A DNA stretch of 64,000 nt from Aequitasia sp047973235 (GTDB lineage: Bacteria; Bacillota; Clostridia; Lachnospirales; Lachnospiraceae), in the NCBI GenBank assembly GCA_047973235.1, contig JBKEBP010000072.1:1-64000 (forward strand). The letters are read 5' to 3'. The notes beneath the pieces are model-generated. The model did not search any database. It worked only from the letters and a program-made list of their open reading frames with translations, and was not told where the DNA came from. The translations under genes were made by a program, and so were the position numbers. Within the stretch, counting starts at the first letter, position 1. Each line of letters begins with the position of its first letter. This document shows positions 33,924-43,634 of the stretch, one piece after another.

Positions 33924-34802
33924 TTATCTAAAATGAATATGTCCCTGCATCAGCATATTCCCTTTAAAACGCCTTCCCACAGCCGGTTCTCCTCTAAGAC
34001 CCCTCTGTGGAACACATATGTCGAAATTCAGACCGTTAACATCAAGTCCCATGACATATATTTTTTCTTTCGAAACCTCATTTTCAATAAGATTCAAACT
34101 TCTGATTTCACCCATGATTGAATATATATCGCATTCTACACCATATGGCATGATATATGTATCGACAATGCTTAGAATATCTTCTGAAATAAGCCTTCTT
34201 GACACTTTTGAATATACATCTATATCATCTAATGTAAGGCTTTCCATCGCGAGAGGATCACCCTCTTTCGCATCATTAATTAGTGACATTCTACTCTTAG
34301 ATTCTTCGTTAATGACTTTCTTTTGCTCTTCACTCTTTAGGATAGGTAAGAGTATCGTCCCTTTATTACATAATCCCGATATTGTTACTGAGGTGTATTT
34401 GATAGTTTTATTACCTTTTTGTTTTTCACGTAAAAATTCTATTGCATTCTGTAATTTGAATATAAGGCTTACTCCGACTTTTAAGTCTTCACATATACCC
34501 ACGTAGTCTTCCTTTTCGACTCTTTTTTCCACAATAATCTCAGAGTACGAGGTTATGCCTGTGCCTTTAAAAAATGGATAATAATATTCTTTCGAGAAAA
34601 GCTCGTCTATATCCATATATCCGGCTAATGCTATACCTATGCCGGGACCATATTCTCTTTTAAACTCGCAGAAATCCCATTTTCTTTCCACTCCTACAAG
34701 TTCATGGTGTGTATATTCCCATTCAACTTGGTTAACAACCGAGTCAACCTTTGATTTAGTATTTAAAGATCCAAAACCTATCGCTTTTAAATATTGGTGC
34801 AT
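33924..34802 (-). CDS. DUF3881 family protein
   Basis: 292 residues, soluble. The N-terminus MHQYLKAIGFGSLNTK and the C-terminal DVNGLNFDICVPQRGLRGEP match the DUF3881 family, which I know mainly from Lachnospiraceae. Function unknown. It lies 9 nt after serS on the same strand, so the two are probably co-transcribed. It is a useful taxonomic marker for this window. Confidence 0.8.
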   Translation of the reverse strand: MHQYLKAIGFGSLNTKSKVDSVVNQVEWEYTHHELVGVERKWDFCEFKREYGPGIGIALAGYMDIDELFSKEYYYPFFKGTGITSYSEIIVEKRVEKEDYVGICEDLKVGVSLIFKLQNAIEFLREKQKGNKTIKYTSVTISGLCNKGTILLPILKSEEQKKVINEESKSRMSLINDAKEGDPLAMESLTLDDIDVYSKVSRRLISEDILSIVDTYIMPYGVECDIYSIMGEIRSLNLIENEVSKEKIYVMGLDVNGLNFDICVPQRGLRGEPAVGRRFKGNMLMQGHIHFR

Positions 34803-34811
34803 ATTATCCTC

Positions 34812-36098
34812 TTATTTTTTCCGGATTTCAGTCATTCCACCCATATATGGCTGTAAAGCCTCAGGAATAAGAACATTTCCATCCTCTTGTAAATTGTTCT
34901 CAAGAAATGCAATTAACATTCTTGGTGGTGCTACTACTGTATTATTAAGTGTATGTGCAAAATACTTATCGCCATCCGCGCCCTTTACTTTTATTCCAAG
35001 TCTTCTTGCCTGTGCATCTCCTAAGTTAGAGCAACTTCCTACTTCAAAGTATTTCTCTTGTCTTGGAGACCATGCTTCTACATCACAAGATTTAACTTTC
35101 AGATCTGCCAAATCCCCTGAACAACATTCAAGTGTTCTAACAGGTATGTCTAATGTTCTAAAGAAATCTACCGTATTCTTCCATAATACATCGTAATACT
35201 TCATACTATCTTCAGGCTTACATACAACTATCATTTCTTGTTTCTCAAATTGGTGAATTCTGTATACGCCTCTCTCCTCTATTCCATGTGCTCCTTTTTC
35301 TTTTCTGAAACAAGGTGAGTAACTTGTTAGTGTTTGTGGCAGTTCACTCTCATCAAGCATAGTATTGATAAATTTACCTATCATTGAATGCTCGCTTGTA
35401 CCAATAAGATACAAATCTTCACCTTCAATTTTATACATCATAGCATCCATTTCGGCAAAGCTCATAACACCTGTAACAACTTCACTTCTGATCATAAATG
35501 GTGGTATACAATATGTAAACCCTCTATTAATCATAAAATCTCTGGCATAGGATGTAACAGCCGAATGTAACCTGGCAATATCGCCCATCAAATAGTAGAA
35601 ACCGTTTCCGGCTACTTTGCCGGCACTCTTTATGTCAATACCATCAAATGACTCCATTATATCTGTATGATACGGAATTTCAAAGTCAGGAACTACAGGT
35701 TCTCCAAATTTTTCATTCTCAACATTTTCGGAATCGTCTTTTCCTATCGGTACTGAAGGATCTATAATATTTGGTATAGTCATCATAATATTTTTTATTT
35801 TTTCTTCTACATCACGTTCTTCTACAGAAAGAGCCTCGACTAAACCGGCGTTTTTCTCCACTTCTGCCTTACATTTGTCTGCTTCTTCCTTATTGCCTGC
35901 CGCCATAAAAGCACCAATTTGTTTTGATATCTTATTTTTCTCTGCTCTTAATACTTCTACTTCCTGTTTAATATCACGATTTCGCTTATCAAATTCTAAA
36001 ACTTCATCAACCAATTTAAGTTTATCATCCTGAAATTTCTTCTTTATGTTTTCCTTTACCACCTCAGGATTATTTCTGACAAATTTTATATCTAACAT
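34812..36098 (-). CDS. serS: Seryl-tRNA synthetase
   Basis: 428 residues, the normal SerRS length. An N-terminal coiled-coil arm (about residues 30-100) binds the tRNA long variable arm. Class II motif 2 is clear: PCFRKEKGAHGIEERGVYRI followed by HQFEKQE. Motif 3 is near the end (NNTVVAPPRMLIAFLENN). It charges tRNA-Ser with serine. The start ATG overlaps no neighbour. DUF4446 lies 13 nt upstream, so it belongs to the parA-parB-DUF4446-serS-DUF3881 group of same-strand genes. Confidence 0.97.
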   Translation of the reverse strand: MLDIKFVRNNPEVVKENIKKKFQDDKLKLVDEVLEFDKRNRDIKQEVEVLRAEKNKISKQIGAFMAAGNKEEADKCKAEVEKNAGLVEALSVEERDVEEKIKNIMMTIPNIIDPSVPIGKDDSENVENEKFGEPVVPDFEIPYHTDIMESFDGIDIKSAGKVAGNGFYYLMGDIARLHSAVTSYARDFMINRGFTYCIPPFMIRSEVVTGVMSFAEMDAMMYKIEGEDLYLIGTSEHSMIGKFINTMLDESELPQTLTSYSPCFRKEKGAHGIEERGVYRIHQFEKQEMIVVCKPEDSMKYYDVLWKNTVDFFRTLDIPVRTLECCSGDLADLKVKSCDVEAWSPRQEKYFEVGSCSNLGDAQARRLGIKVKGADGDKYFAHTLNNTVVAPPRMLIAFLENNLQEDGNVLIPEALQPYMGGMTEIRKK

Positions 36099-36111
36099 AC
36101 AATCTCCTTAC

Positions 36112-36657
36112 CTACTTATTGTTTTCGTTTTCTGATGCTTCAAAGTTAATACTAAAAATTGCCTTATCAAGTGCTTCAGCCTCTTCTTCAGCCAACTCTA
36201 CGTAGCTTCTTCCCTTGACAATTTCTTTAATATACGTATAACAGCCTTCTCTACTATGCATAGCATTAAGTATCCAACCATTATCCTTTTCATCTAACAT
36301 AGCTATCGCAAAGCTTAACTTACCACCCATTTCATTAAAAGCATCGTACTTTATTATACCTACCTTTTGATAATTGTTGGTATTTTTATTATACAAATTT
36401 TTAATATCTTGTCTATTTTGCTTAACTACTCTTATAATTGAATCAACTTCAGAGAATTTCTCTCTAAAGCTTTCTTCAAGTCCCTTACCATCTTTACCTT
36501 TCATAAATGTATTATAGCTATTTTTCAGTCTGATATAATTAAAGTGTAGCTTAATTACGTATAGTATCACAGCTACCAACAAGACAGCAAGTATAATTAT
36601 TAATATACCGGGATCTGCATTTCCTAAAACTGTACTTTCCATTCTATTCTCCTTCAC
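36112..36657 (-). CDS. DUF4446 family membrane-anchored protein
   Basis: 181 residues. One N-terminal membrane helix (about residues 14-36) is followed by a short coiled-coil and a globular part with KVGIIKYDAFNEMGGKLSFA, which marks DUF4446. Function unknown. It commonly lies downstream of parB near the origin in Clostridia. It overlaps parB by 14 nt, so the two are coupled. A role in chromosome organisation is only suggested by that position. Confidence 0.82.
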   Translation of the reverse strand: MKENRMESTVLGNADPGILIIILAVLLVAVILYVIKLHFNYIRLKNSYNTFMKGKDGKGLEESFREKFSEVDSIIRVVKQNRQDIKNLYNKNTNNYQKVGIIKYDAFNEMGGKLSFAIAMLDEKDNGWILNAMHSREGCYTYIKEIVKGRSYVELAEEEAEALDKAIFSINFEASENENNK

Positions 36658-37543
36658 TTACGCTTGTAATTAATTCGAACAGGTGTTCGATTTCTTTTTC
36701 AGAGTAGTATTCGATTTCAATTTTCCCTTTTCCATTTCCTTTTGAAACCACTTTTACTTTTGTTCCTATTGCCTCCTGCATTTTTTCTTCCATATCTCTA
36801 TATATAAATTCATTTTGTACAGGTTTCTTTATTACCGATTTCTTGGGATTTTTTATACTCTTTACAATCTTCTCTATTTCCCGTACACTGAGTTTTTCAT
36901 CAAAAACACGATTAGCAAGTGTATATTGTACTTCCGCATTGTCAATTGCCAGCAACGCTCTTGCATGTCCTGTTGATATCATATCATCAACGATCATTTG
37001 TCTAACTCTATCATCCAATTTAAGTAAGCGCATAGCATTAGTTACTGCTGTCCTACTCTTAGATACTCTATCCGCTACTTCATCTTGTTTCAGATTATGC
37101 TCCTCTATAAGTTGTTTATATGCCAGAGCTTCCTCTATTGGGTTTAAGTCCTCTCGTTGTATATTTTCAATAATTGCATATTCTAATGTCTCTAAGTCTG
37201 ATAAATCCTTAATTATAGCCGGTATTTCTTTTAATCCTGCCAACTTGGACGCTCTCCATCGTCTCTCACCGGCAACTATTTGATAATAATCGTCCTTCTT
37301 ATTTACCATAATCGGGTAAATAACTCCATTCTTTTTTACAGACTCAGATAGTTCAATAATTCCGTCCTCATTAAAATTACTTCTCGGCTGCTTTTTATTT
37401 GGCTCAACTTGATTTATATTCAGCATAACAACATTGAGTCTTTTCATGTCATCCGTTTCTTCTTTTGATTTTGTATTTATTTCTCGATTGTCAGGTATCA
37501 GACTATCAAGTCCTTTACCTAATCCCTTGCGTTTAACTGCCAT
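36644..37543 (-). CDS. parB: Chromosome partitioning protein ParB (Spo0J)
   Basis: 299 residues. The N-terminal CTP-binding part has PNKKQPRSNF and GERRWRASKLAG. The helix-turn-helix (LKQDEVADRVSKSRTAVTNA) binds parS. The C-terminal end is a dimerisation domain. ParB loads on parS, slides as a CTP clamp and recruits condensin. Two perfect parS sites lie at 38384 and 38419. The start follows parA by 2 nt, so they form an operon. Confidence 0.96.
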   Translation of the reverse strand: MAVKRKGLGKGLDSLIPDNREINTKSKEETDDMKRLNVVMLNINQVEPNKKQPRSNFNEDGIIELSESVKKNGVIYPIMVNKKDDYYQIVAGERRWRASKLAGLKEIPAIIKDLSDLETLEYAIIENIQREDLNPIEEALAYKQLIEEHNLKQDEVADRVSKSRTAVTNAMRLLKLDDRVRQMIVDDMISTGHARALLAIDNAEVQYTLANRVFDEKLSVREIEKIVKSIKNPKKSVIKKPVQNEFIYRDMEEKMQEAIGTKVKVVSKGNGKGKIEIEYYSEKEIEHLFELITSVSEGE

Positions 37544-37545
37544 AC

Positions 37546-38316
37546 TTACCTCCTCATTCCTCTATCGATTACTTCCTGCGCCAGTTCTCTATAACTTCTG
37601 GCTCCTGCCGATGTTTCATCGTATATATTTATAGGCATCCCATAGCTCGGTGCCTCAGCCAATCGAATGTTTCTTGGTATTATAGTATTATACACCGTTT
37701 GTTCTATATTTTCTTTTACATTTTCTACCACCTGTAATGAAAGGTTCGTCCTCGCATCAAACATCGTAAATACTACTCCTTCAATTTTTAAATCAGGTGA
37801 CAGTCTCTCCGATACCAGATTTACAGTGTGAACCAGTTGGCTCAACCCTTCCAACGCATAGTATTCTGTTTGAATTGGAACTAAAACAGAGTCAGCTGTA
37901 GTCATGGCATTTATAGTAAGCATACTGAGAGAAGGAGGACAGTCAATTATAATATAGTCATATGTATCCCTTATTCCTGCTACCTTATTTCTTAATATAT
38001 ACTCCTTATTTGGAATATCAACCAGTTCTATCTCAGCTGCCGAAAGATCTATATTCGAAGGCAACACATCCAAATTGTCCAAAACTTCATTATAAATAGC
38101 TTCATTTATATCAAGATCGGCTATTATAATGTCATATACTGTTTTTCCTAAGTCTTTTTTCTCGAGACTGAGCCCACTAGTCATATTTCCTTGTGGATCC
38201 ATGTCGATTGCAAGTACCTTTTTCCCTTTTTCAGCTAAACAAGCAGCCAGATTAATGGCTGTTGTAGTCTTTCCCACGCCGCCTTTTTGGTTGGCAATAG
38301 CTATTATTTCACTCAT
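37546..38316 (-). CDS. parA: Chromosome partitioning ATPase ParA (Soj)
   Basis: 256 residues from the ATG at 38316, with AAAGGTGG upstream. A GTG at 38325 is an alternative. The deviant Walker A motif KGGVGKTTTAINLA is at the N-terminus, Walker B IIIDCPPSLSMLTINA near residue 115. ParA is a DNA-bound ATPase that with ParB moves origins apart and, in Bacillus, also controls DnaA. A likely -10 (TATACT on the minus strand near 38350) lies just beyond the parS site, so ParB could dampen its own operon. Confidence 0.96.
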   Translation of the reverse strand: MSEIIAIANQKGGVGKTTTAINLAACLAEKGKKVLAIDMDPQGNMTSGLSLEKKDLGKTVYDIIIADLDINEAIYNEVLDNLDVLPSNIDLSAAEIELVDIPNKEYILRNKVAGIRDTYDYIIIDCPPSLSMLTINAMTTADSVLVPIQTEYYALEGLSQLVHTVNLVSERLSPDLKIEGVVFTMFDARTNLSLQVVENVKENIEQTVYNTIIPRNIRLAEAPSYGMPINIYDETSAGARSYRELAQEVIDRGMRR

Positions 38317-38383
38317 TTTATCCACCTTTTCAAATTTATATACTATATAAGTATAGCATTTTTTTTATTACTTATCTACACAA

Positions 38384-38399
38384 TGTTTCACGTGAAACA
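38384..38399. other. parS site 1
   Basis: TGTTTCACGTGAAACA, a perfect 16-bp palindrome identical to the known bacterial parS consensus, between parA and the divergent hydrolase gene. Confidence 0.95.
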
Positions 38400-38418
38400 T
38401 ATATTTTAAAAATAGAAT

Positions 38419-38434
38419 TGTTTCACGTGAAACA
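38419..38434. other. parS site 2
   Basis: A second identical TGTTTCACGTGAAACA. Start-to-start distance to site 1 is 35 bp. It touches the region where the promoter of the hydrolase gene must lie. Confidence 0.95.
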
Positions 38435-38505
38435 TTGTGATATATTACTTTAAATTATTGGGATTATATAGTATAATAATTAAAGTAAGAAGGGTTGGTG
38501 ATTTA

Positions 38506-39459
38506 ATGAATTGGAAAAAAAAGGTAGCCATAGCTACAGCTTTTACAGGAATGACTATATCAGCTATTCACATAGTAAATAGGGTGCTTTCATATAATGC
38601 TAGCAGGGATAATGTGTTAAGAATAGCTTCAGGTTTTACATATAACTGGAAATTTGGTAAGATTTTCTATAAAAAAATGGGAATAGGGTCTCCTTTATTG
38701 TTAATACACGACTTACAAGCATTCTCTTCATCTGAAGAATGGAATGCAGTAATAGGTGAGTTCTCCAAAAAGCATACTGTCTATGCAATTGATTTGTTAG
38801 GTTGTGGTCGCTCTGAAAAGCCTAATATTATGTATACTAATTACTTATATTTGCAGATGATTAATGATTTTATAAAGCAAGTCATCGGAAACAAAACGAA
38901 TGTAATATCAATGGGTGAGTCATCATCCTTTGTACTTGGTGCTTGCAGCAATAATAAGGATATAATAAATAAAATAATCATGGTAAGTCCTTGTAGTATA
39001 AAGAATCTTTCAACAGTTCCGACAAGTAGCTCTAAGACTGCTTCATGGCTTGTTAATTCTCCAATATTGGGGACACTCCTTTATCATATACTTTATAGCA
39101 AGGGTAGAATACGTGCTTATTTCAACAAAGAGTATTTTCATGTATCAGATAGTTATGCTAAAAACATGTTGGATGCTTTCTATGAATCTGCACATGTTGA
39201 AAAGTCAGCAGGTAAGCATCTCGCTTCTAGTCTTATTGGTCGATATACTACTGCACAGGTTAATGCTTTTATAAAGAATATTGAAAATAGTGTATATATA
39301 ATTAGTGGAGATCATAAATTTGATGATTTAGCAATAATAGAAGAGTATCAAAACAAGCTTCCTTCTATTGAATGTACTCAGATACTAAATTGTGGTGCTC
39401 TTCCTCAAATGGATAAGTCTGAAGAGTTTCTTGAACACGTATCAATATATCTTTCATAG
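38506..39459 (+). CDS. Membrane-anchored alpha/beta hydrolase
   Basis: 317 residues from the ATG at 38506. A longer frame would start inside the parS region. One N-terminal hydrophobic helix (about residues 6-24) may anchor it. The hydrolase fold follows, with LLLIHDLQAFSSS as oxyanion region and SMGESSSFVLG as nucleophile elbow. The usual catalytic His after the last strand is not clear (the end reads NCGALPQMDKSEEFLEHVS), so activity is uncertain. A TATAAT at 38472 could be its -10 box. Its position between parS and rsmG is notable but no link to partitioning is shown. Confidence 0.75.
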   Translation: MNWKKKVAIATAFTGMTISAIHIVNRVLSYNASRDNVLRIASGFTYNWKFGKIFYKKMGIGSPLLLIHDLQAFSSSEEWNAVIGEFSKKHTVYAIDLLGCGRSEKPNIMYTNYLYLQMINDFIKQVIGNKTNVISMGESSSFVLGACSNNKDIINKIIMVSPCSIKNLSTVPTSSSKTASWLVNSPILGTLLYHILYSKGRIRAYFNKEYFHVSDSYAKNMLDAFYESAHVEKSAGKHLASSLIGRYTTAQVNAFIKNIENSVYIISGDHKFDDLAIIEEYQNKLPSIECTQILNCGALPQMDKSEEFLEHVSIYLS

Positions 39460-39480
39460 AGAATAATATTTGAATATATT

Positions 39481-39531
39481 AATAGGCATAGAACAGTAAT
39501 TAAGATTATTACGTGTTCTATGCCTATTTTT
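39481..39531. terminator. Bidirectional terminator between hydrolase and rsmG
   Basis: AATAGGCATAGAAC (39481-39494) pairs with GTTCTATGCCTATT (39515-39528), followed by TTTT. It serves the converging hydrolase and rsmG genes. Confidence 0.8.
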
Positions 39532-39546
39532 AGATATTAAGCATAT

Positions 39547-40266
39547 CTATAAAGGTTTATATAAAGGTTTCTTCGATGGGAGAGGAGCTTTCCTGGGGTA
39601 CTTTATATTCGTGCTTGCTATTTTCCTTATAACTGGTATTTTTCTGGTAATATTACTATTTGGAAGGTTAAAATCAGTTATACTATCTATTTGACCGCCT
39701 AATGCTATGATTGCTTTATGAGCATTACTGATTTCTAAATCCGATTCACCGGTTTTGTATGGAGTAAATATACCCCCCACTCGTATATATGGTATACAAT
39801 ATTCACTTAGCGTTGACAAATTTGCTACGGCTCTTGAAACACATAAGTCATATGATTCACGATACTTTTTATCCTTAGCAAAGTCTTCAGCTCTTCCATG
39901 AATTGCTTGTATATTACTTAGTTCAAGTTCTTTTATAATAGTATTAAGGAAATTTATTCGCTTATTTAGTGAATCCACCAGAGTAACCTTTAGATGTGGA
40001 AAAGCTATCTTAAGTGGTATCCCCGGAAATCCTGCACCTGTTCCTATATCAATAACCGTTTCTATTTTCTTAATATCAACAGCATTAATTAGTGATAGAC
40101 TATCTTGAAAATGTTTTTGAACTACCTCATCGTAATCGGTAATAGCAGTTAGATTCACGTTTTTATTCCAATAAATAAGTAATTCATAGTATTTATCGTA
40201 CTTATGTTCTGTATTTTCATTTATTTCTATATTCAGCTTTTCTAATTCGTTCTTGATTTTACCCAT
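39547..40266 (-). CDS. rsmG: 16S rRNA (guanine527-N7)-methyltransferase RsmG (GidB)
   Basis: 239 residues, normal length. The SAM-binding motif VIDIGTGAGFPGIPLKIAFP is near residue 72, and LCVSRAVANLSTLSEY is a family hallmark. It methylates G527 of 16S rRNA, and loss gives low-level streptomycin resistance. It is the last gene of the mnmE-mnmG-rsmG group and overlaps mnmG by 8 nt. Confidence 0.96.
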   Translation of the reverse strand: MGKIKNELEKLNIEINENTEHKYDKYYELLIYWNKNVNLTAITDYDEVVQKHFQDSLSLINAVDIKKIETVIDIGTGAGFPGIPLKIAFPHLKVTLVDSLNKRINFLNTIIKELELSNIQAIHGRAEDFAKDKKYRESYDLCVSRAVANLSTLSEYCIPYIRVGGIFTPYKTGESDLEISNAHKAIIALGGQIDSITDFNLPNSNITRKIPVIRKIASTNIKYPRKAPLPSKKPLYKPL

Positions 40267-42172
40267 TTTTTACACCTGTTAAATAAACTAATAAGACTGA
40301 TATATCCGCTGGTGATACCCCGGAAATTCTACTTGCTTGCCCAATTGATACCGGTCTATACTCAGTTAATTTCTGTCTGGCTTCAATCCTTAAACTTTTT
40401 ATCATCGAATAATCTATATCAGTAGGTATCTTTTTATTCTCCATCTTTTTAAACTGTTCAATTTGTCTATTTTGACGTTTAAGATATCCATCATATTTAA
40501 TGGTAATATTGATTTGCTCTGATATAACCTCTTCTAACTCTTTTGGTAATATTGGTCTATTATTATCCAAACTTACTAAAGACTCATATGATAGCTCCGG
40601 TCTTCGTATTAGCTCCTCTAATGAAGCACCGGATAGGAGAGGAGTACTATTATAATGTGTAAGCAGATCTTGAACCTCTTTCGTAGTTCCTACATATGTC
40701 TTGCCTAGTCTGTCTATTTCACTTTTTACATATTCCAGTTTTAATTCCATCTTGTCTATAGAGTCTTTGCTAACTAGTCCGATATCGTAGCCTATGCGAG
40801 ACAACCGCTGATCTGCATTGTCTTGTCTTAGCAATAGTCTATACTCGGCTCTAGAAGTCATCATTCTATACGGTTCATGACTCTCTTTAGTAACTAAGTC
40901 ATCTATAAGCACACCTATATATGCTTGCGAGCGATCCAAAACAATCGGTTCCTTATTCTTTATCTTCATCGCAGCATTAATTCCTGCAATAAGACCCTGT
41001 GACGCAGCTTCCTCATATCCTGAACTGCCATTAAACTGTCCTCCACTAAACAAACCTGATATTTCCTTAAATTCTAACGAAGGCTTTAATTGTCTGGCAT
41101 CAATACAGTCATATTCTATAGCGTATGCATTTCTTACTATTTTAACATTTTCCAGTCCCGGAACAGTTCTATACATAGCATATTGTACATCTTCAGGCAT
41201 AGAACTCGACATCCCACCTATATACATTTCATTTGTATTAAGGCCTTCAGGTTCAATAAATACTTGATGTCTGTTTTTATCGGAAAACTTTACTACTTTA
41301 TCCTCTATCGATGGACAATATCTTGGACCCGTACCTTCAATAATTCCGCTAAAAAGAGGAGAGCGATCAAGGTTGTTTCGTATTATCTCATGTGTATTTT
41401 CATTAGTATAGGTTAACCAACAAGAAATTTGATTTATCTGTATATCATCAGGATTTGTAGAAAATGAAAAAGGAGTAATTCGCTCATCACCTTTTTCTTC
41501 ATGCATTTTGCTAAAATCCACACTTCGTTTATCTATTCGGGCCGGAGTGCCGGTTTTAAATCTATTCATCTTAATTCCTAATTCTTTTAGAGAGTCAGTT
41601 AAATGATTTGCCGCTTGCAGCCCATTTGGACCGGTATTTACTGAAACCTCACCAAATATGCACTTACCTCGTAAATATGTCCCTGTACAGAGAATTATGG
41701 ACTCACAGGCATATCTGCCACCTGAGAGAGTCTCAACTCCGGTTACCTTTCCATTTTCTGTAAGTATTTTAGTTACCTCAGTCTGTTTGACATCTAATTT
41801 ATCGCACTTGTCAATAATCTGTCTCATATTCTTTGTGTACTCAGCCTTATCAGCCTGAGCACGAAGAGAATGAACCGCAGGACCTTTTGATTTATTAAGC
41901 ATCTTAGATTGGATAAAAGATCTATCTATTACCTTTCCCATCTCACCGCCTAATGCATCTACCTCCCTTACTAAATGTCCTTTTGAACTTCCACCTATAT
42001 TAGGATTACAAGGCATTAATGCAATGCTTTCAATACTTACGGTAAACATAATAGTTTCTAATCCGAGTCGCGCTGTTGCTAGTGCTGCCTCACAGCCTGC
42101 ATGACCTGCACCTATTACAACAACGTCATATTTATCTTTACTTTCCCATACAGAATTTACTGAATATTTCAT
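40259..42172 (-). CDS. mnmG: tRNA uridine 5-carboxymethylaminomethyl modification enzyme MnmG (GidA)
   Basis: 637 residues. FAD-binding motif VVVIGAGHAGCEAALATARL near residue 18. MPCNPNIGGSSKGHLVREVD follows, and the C-terminal helical tRNA/MnmE-binding domain ends with ISRISGVSPADISVLLVYL-like sequence. With MnmE it builds cmnm5U34 in tRNAs. It overlaps the end of mnmE by 35 nt, a long overlap that implies coupled translation. The start at 42172 is the only good ATG. Confidence 0.97.
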   Translation of the reverse strand: MKYSVNSVWESKDKYDVVVIGAGHAGCEAALATARLGLETIMFTVSIESIALMPCNPNIGGSSKGHLVREVDALGGEMGKVIDRSFIQSKMLNKSKGPAVHSLRAQADKAEYTKNMRQIIDKCDKLDVKQTEVTKILTENGKVTGVETLSGGRYACESIILCTGTYLRGKCIFGEVSVNTGPNGLQAANHLTDSLKELGIKMNRFKTGTPARIDKRSVDFSKMHEEKGDERITPFSFSTNPDDIQINQISCWLTYTNENTHEIIRNNLDRSPLFSGIIEGTGPRYCPSIEDKVVKFSDKNRHQVFIEPEGLNTNEMYIGGMSSSMPEDVQYAMYRTVPGLENVKIVRNAYAIEYDCIDARQLKPSLEFKEISGLFSGGQFNGSSGYEEAASQGLIAGINAAMKIKNKEPIVLDRSQAYIGVLIDDLVTKESHEPYRMMTSRAEYRLLLRQDNADQRLSRIGYDIGLVSKDSIDKMELKLEYVKSEIDRLGKTYVGTTKEVQDLLTHYNSTPLLSGASLEELIRRPELSYESLVSLDNNRPILPKELEEVISEQINITIKYDGYLKRQNRQIEQFKKMENKKIPTDIDYSMIKSLRIEARQKLTEYRPVSIGQASRISGVSPADISVLLVYLTGVKNG

Positions 42173-43550
42173 TTACTAAATCTTCTCCTATCGTTTCTCC
42201 CGTAATATTACCAAGATGTTCATACGCATCTAACAAGTCTATAGTTAGAAAATCCTCCGGCATACCCTCAGTAAGACTTGTTTGTACTCGCCCAACAGAC
42301 AAATAGCTTTGTTCTATTTCTGACGCCTGTCTTGCATTTGTTATATATATTTCATCATTAAATGAAATATTTCCTGCAAAAAATAATTCTTTTATAGTCT
42401 CTTTTATCTCAGTGATACCTTTATTATTCTTTGCTGATATTTCAATTACAATCGGCTTAAACTCCGGAGCTTTTTTCTTTATATATGACTCTACATCATT
42501 TTTTCCAACCTTCATATCTAAGTCGGACTTATTTAGTAATACAATAGACTTCTTATCCGTAATCATAGACACTATTTGTTCATCGTTTTCATCTAATTCA
42601 TTTGACGAATCTATTACATATAGTATTAAATCCGCATTATTAGCATACTCTTTAGCTTTACTTACACCTATTTTTTCTACTGTATCTTCAGTATTTCTAA
42701 TACCGGCTGTATCTATAATATTCAGTGCAATTTCACCTAGATTAATATGCTCTTCTAATGCATCTCTGGTAGTTCCGGCTATATCAGTTACTATCGCTCT
42801 ATCTTCATCTAGTAGAACATTTAATAAAGAGGATTTTCCGGCATTTGGTTTCCCAAGTATTACTGTATTAATACCTTCCTTTATAATCTTACCACTATTT
42901 GCACTGTCTGCTAATTCTTTAAGGGTATGACTCCATTCACTCAGTTTAGGAGCTATCTCTGTTCCAAAATCATCTAAGCTTATGTGTTCGGGATCATCAA
43001 GTGCAGATTCAATATATGCTGTATAGTACATTATTTCATTTCTTATAGTTTCTATTTTTGTTTTTAGAGAACCCTTTAACTGACTAATTGAACTTCTAAG
43101 TGCATAATCATTTTGTGAATAAATCAAATCTGAAACAGCCTCTGCCTGAGACAAGTCCATTCTTCCATTTAAAAAAGCACGTTTGGTAAATTCCCCCGGA
43201 GTCGCAGGAGTTGCGCCTGCTTTAATTAAACTTGATAGAACCTTTTTAACAACATATACTCCACCATGACAATTAAATTCAACAGTGTCCTCTTTTGTGA
43301 AACTATGAGGTGCTTTCATTAACATTACAAGAACTTCATCTATAATATCATTATTAATATCATCATTATCAACTACAAACCCATAGTGTATTGTATGACT
43401 CTTTTGATTTACAAGCTTTTTATCTGTTTTTGACTTAAATACTTTATCAGCTATTTCTATTGCATTTTCTCCTGATAATCTAACTATACCAATTCCGGAA
43501 TTGCTCAATGCAGTTGATATAGCAACTATTGTATTTACAAAATTCATCAT
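42138..43550 (-). CDS. mnmE: tRNA modification GTPase MnmE (TrmE)
   Basis: 470 residues. The N-terminal formyl-THF-binding domain is followed by helices and an inserted G domain with GKPNAGKSSLLN (P-loop), DIAGTTRD, DTAGIR and NKSD. The C-terminal motif FCMGK carries the essential cysteine. It forms the complex with MnmG for U34 modification. Two start ATGs lie side by side at 43550 and 43547. Confidence 0.97.
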   Translation of the reverse strand: MMNFVNTIVAISTALSNSGIGIVRLSGENAIEIADKVFKSKTDKKLVNQKSHTIHYGFVVDNDDINNDIIDEVLVMLMKAPHSFTKEDTVEFNCHGGVYVVKKVLSSLIKAGATPATPGEFTKRAFLNGRMDLSQAEAVSDLIYSQNDYALRSSISQLKGSLKTKIETIRNEIMYYTAYIESALDDPEHISLDDFGTEIAPKLSEWSHTLKELADSANSGKIIKEGINTVILGKPNAGKSSLLNVLLDEDRAIVTDIAGTTRDALEEHINLGEIALNIIDTAGIRNTEDTVEKIGVSKAKEYANNADLILYVIDSSNELDENDEQIVSMITDKKSIVLLNKSDLDMKVGKNDVESYIKKKAPEFKPIVIEISAKNNKGITEIKETIKELFFAGNISFNDEIYITNARQASEIEQSYLSVGRVQTSLTEGMPEDFLTIDLLDAYEHLGNITGETIGEDLVNEIFSKFCMGK

Positions 43551-43599
43551 GTATTCACCTTATTTTTACCTTTGGTATATTTCCTAATATATAATAATC

Positions 43600-43622
43600 A
43601 AGAGGAGCATTATGCTCCTCTT
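43600..43622. terminator. Hairpin between jag and mnmE
   Basis: AAGAGGAGCAT (43600-43610) pairs perfectly with ATGCTCCTCTT (43612-43622) around a single T, so effectively a GC-rich stem with a tight loop. It lies in the 84-bp gap. No clear T run follows on the coding (minus) strand, so it may be an attenuator or an mRNA-processing stem. Confidence 0.5.
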
Positions 43623-43634
43623 TCATCACTATTG

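Noticed and set aside
33918..34506. Plus-strand frames opposite the DUF3881 gene
   Set aside because: Antisense shadows of a conserved family, with no start signals.
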